34,744 nt of DNA from DATESZ01 sp035283845 (GTDB taxonomy: Bacteria; Desulfobacterota; Syntrophia; Syntrophales; JACQWR01), in NCBI GenBank assembly GCA_035283845.1, contig DATESZ010000122.1:1-34744 (forward strand), given 5' to 3'. The position numbers were made by a program, and so were the translations under genes. The notes under the pieces were generated by a model. That model was not told where the DNA came from, did not search any database, and saw only the letters and a program-made list of their open reading frames with translations. Shown piece by piece: positions 32,962 through 34,744 of this stretch; position 1 is the first letter of the stretch; the number at the start of each line of letters is the position of its first letter.

Positions 32962-34686
32962 ATGCCACACTTTCACAAGAAAATGAAAAAGGGAAGACCC
33001 TGCTACTACATACGGGAGATAGCCCGCGTTAATGGCAAGCCCACCGTGGTAAGTCAGGTTTACCTGGGGTCGCTGGAACGCATGCTCGAAATGGCATCGA
33101 GCAAAAAGGAAGGGTACTCAAAGATTCAGGCCCAGGAATTCGGTGCCCTTTGGCTTGCGCATCATATCGACCGAGATATAGACTTGGTGCGCCTGATTGA
33201 TGCGGTGGTTCCGAAGGGCAAGGGTGAAACCGGCCCTTCGGTGGGAGAATATTTCCTCTTTGCCGTTTTCAACAGGATGATAGATTCTTGCTCAAAGCGG
33301 GCTTTGCCCGGCTGGTTCAGGGATACGGCTATCCAGCAGATAAGGCCGGTTGAAGTGGAGGAGCTGAGTTCGCAGAGATACTGGGATAAATGGGACCGGG
33401 TGGCGGAGAAGGATGTTGCCGAGATAGCCCGCCGGTTTTTCCGGAAGCTGGCCGATCTGGAGCCACCATCATCGGATTCTTTTCTTTTCGATACCACCAA
33501 TTATTTTACCTTTATGGCGAGCGACACGGAATCCGAGTTGTGCCAAAGGGGCAACAACAAAGAGGGGCGTCATTGGCTCAGGCAGGTGGGGGTTGCGCTA
33601 TTGGTTTCCCGCGATAATCAGCTCCCTTTCTTTTATCAAGAATACGAGGGGAACCGTCACGACTCAAAGCTTTTCAATAGCCTTATTGATAATGTTATGG
33701 AAAGCATGAAGAGCTTTGCCGGGAAGCCCGGAAGGCTGACCATTGTTTTTGACAAGGGGATGAACTCGGAGGATAACATTGCCGCGATAGATGTGTGTGA
33801 GGATATCAACTTTATCACCTGTTATTCGTCGTATTTTGCCCCGGAACTGATCCATGTAAAGGCGTCCAAGTTCACTATTGTCGATACGGCAAAGAATCAG
33901 GAATTGCAGAGGACCGGAAAGGTACAGGACCTGTTGTCAGCTTGGCGGACCACCAGAGAATACTGGGGTAAAGAGCGCGCGGTTGTGGTGACGTATAACC
34001 CAAGGACCGCCCGCAAGCAGCGTTACGATTTTGAAAAAAGACTCTTCCGACTGGAAGAGACGCTCTACTCCATGAGAGATAAGGTAAGAAAAGAGCATTA
34101 TCAGTGGAAAGACCCAAAGAAGGTGGAAGCTCGCTATAGGAAATGCTGTGAAGAGTTGCATCTGCCGAAAGACCTCTATGATCTGACTCTGGAGGTGGGA
34201 AAAGGTCGGTTGTCCATGCGCTTTCGGAAGAACTATTACCGGATCGGGAGATACTGCGACAAGTTCGGCAAGAACATCATCGTAACCGACAATATGGACT
34301 GGGAAACCGAGCAGATCGTACAGGCAAGCTTGGACCGGTATATGGTAGAAAAATTATTCCGCAACAGCAAGGATGATGATCTGGTGGGAATGATGCCGGT
34401 GAGACACTGGACGGACAGCAAGATCAGATGTCACATCCTGACCTGCATCATTACGCTTTCTTACCTGCGGCTCGTGGAGATCATGCTGAAACGGGCAGGC
34501 TGCCCGATGTCCGCCGCCACGGCGATGGAGAACATGCACCGCCTGCATTCCTGTCTATTGTGGGGCGTCGGCAAAGGTAAGCCGACCAGAATGATTGAAG
34601 AGCCAACGGAGATTCAAACCCGAATTCTCAAGGCGTTCGGTCACGCTGTGACAATGGGTAGGGTCTTACAAAAAACTGGATACTAA
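32962..34686 (+). CDS. IS1634-family transposase
   Basis: 574 residues from ATG 32962 (MPHFHKKMKKGRPCYYIRE); a frame opening at 32908 adds 18 hydrophobic residues across a subterminal repeat and is less likely. DDE residues: D177 in FLFDTTNYF, D264 in IVFDKGMNSEDN, E463 in RYMVEKLFRNSK, each in the pattern of the IS4/IS1634 group. The gene appears intact, so the element may be active. Its last codons overlap the inverted subterminal repeat at 34658-34670. Confidence 0.92.
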   Translation: MPHFHKKMKKGRPCYYIREIARVNGKPTVVSQVYLGSLERMLEMASSKKEGYSKIQAQEFGALWLAHHIDRDIDLVRLIDAVVPKGKGETGPSVGEYFLFAVFNRMIDSCSKRALPGWFRDTAIQQIRPVEVEELSSQRYWDKWDRVAEKDVAEIARRFFRKLADLEPPSSDSFLFDTTNYFTFMASDTESELCQRGNNKEGRHWLRQVGVALLVSRDNQLPFFYQEYEGNRHDSKLFNSLIDNVMESMKSFAGKPGRLTIVFDKGMNSEDNIAAIDVCEDINFITCYSSYFAPELIHVKASKFTIVDTAKNQELQRTGKVQDLLSAWRTTREYWGKERAVVVTYNPRTARKQRYDFEKRLFRLEETLYSMRDKVRKEHYQWKDPKKVEARYRKCCEELHLPKDLYDLTLEVGKGRLSMRFRKNYYRIGRYCDKFGKNIIVTDNMDWETEQIVQASLDRYMVEKLFRNSKDDDLVGMMPVRHWTDSKIRCHILTCIITLSYLRLVEIMLKRAGCPMSAATAMENMHRLHSCLLWGVGKGKPTRMIEEPTEIQTRILKAFGHAVTMGRVLQKTGY

Positions 34687-34729
34687 TCTCTTGTTATTGC
34701 ACGTATTTAGCCCCTTTTTTACAGCGTTG

Positions 34730-34744
34730 CTCTTAAACTCCTGT
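34730..34744 (-). repeat. IS right inverted repeat
   Basis: CTCTTAAACTCCTGT, the reverse complement of the left end. The last base of the window is the last base of the repeat, which suggests an assembly break at a multi-copy IS. Confidence 0.85.

Larger units (their letters stand above)
32783..34744 (+). mobile_element. IS1634-family insertion sequence (full length, right end at window edge)
   Basis: About 1960 bp, bounded by inverted repeats starting ACAGGAGTTTAAGAG (32783-32797 and 34730-34744), 15 bp perfect with partial matching beyond. One transposase gene fills it. It carries subterminal copies of TGTAAGACCCTAC at 32855 and 32934 (direct) and 34658 (inverted). Target-site duplication cannot be checked because the right flank is missing. 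Confidence 0.85.

Overview
The window looks like chromosome from an anaerobic Desulfobacterota bacterium (former Deltaproteobacteria), plausibly close to Syntrophus/Smithella. This is inferred from the gene mix and the look of the proteins: a complete pilMNOPQ set, a 3-hydroxybutyryl-CoA dehydrogenase, a 4-hydroxybenzoyl-CoA-reductase-like molybdenum hydroxylase subunit, and a probable UGA-recoded selenoprotein. No rRNA is present to place it more firmly.

Layout. (1) 269-5362: branched-chain amino acid operon ilvB-ilvN-ilvC-ilvD. It is preceded by a structured repeat of about 100 bp and has a very stable GC hairpin between ilvB and ilvN. (2) 5384-6459, minus strand: a type IV pilin-like protein and a zinc-ribbon/B-box membrane protein, divergent from (3) 6657-11735: an FtsB-like protein followed by pilM-N-O-P-Q, which encode the type IV pilus alignment subcomplex and secretin. 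(4) 11799-20187: three predicted lipoproteins, namely a Sel1-repeat protein, a small single-FN3 protein, and a giant protein of about 2315 residues built from FN3 and Ig-like (Big_1-type) domains, with a tandem internal duplication of about 1000 residues. (5) 20277-20585, minus strand: a periplasmic MerP-like (HMA) protein whose metal-binding motif reads C-A-S-UGA. A SECIS-like hairpin follows at the right distance, so it is probably a selenoprotein; conventional translation stops at the UGA and misses it. (6) 20833-27522: housekeeping genes, comprising a TPR protein, an M24 Xaa-Pro peptidase, a GcvH-like protein lacking the lipoylated lysine, hisC, rpsU, a LOG-family protein, holA and hbd. 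(7) 27550-30586, minus strand: rpe and a large molybdenum hydroxylase subunit without its usual partners, separated by a second copy of the ilv-leader repeat. (8) 30612-34744: accessory DNA. It begins at a 3' fragment of a tRNA-Gly gene, a likely integration scar. It then holds a VapBC-type toxin-antitoxin pair, a decayed copy of the antitoxin, mosaic gene remnants, and a PLD/helicase-type gene cut by an IS1634-family insertion sequence whose right inverted repeat coincides with the end of the window.

How the genes work together. Regions 2-4 form a surface and pilus block: PilM/N/O/P connect the cytoplasmic side to the PilQ secretin, and the lipoproteins downstream may be surface or adhesion partners. 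Regions 1 and 6 are core metabolism and information processing. Region 8 looks like the end of a mobile or defence island; if so, the intact tRNA-Gly gene and an integrase should lie beyond the right edge.
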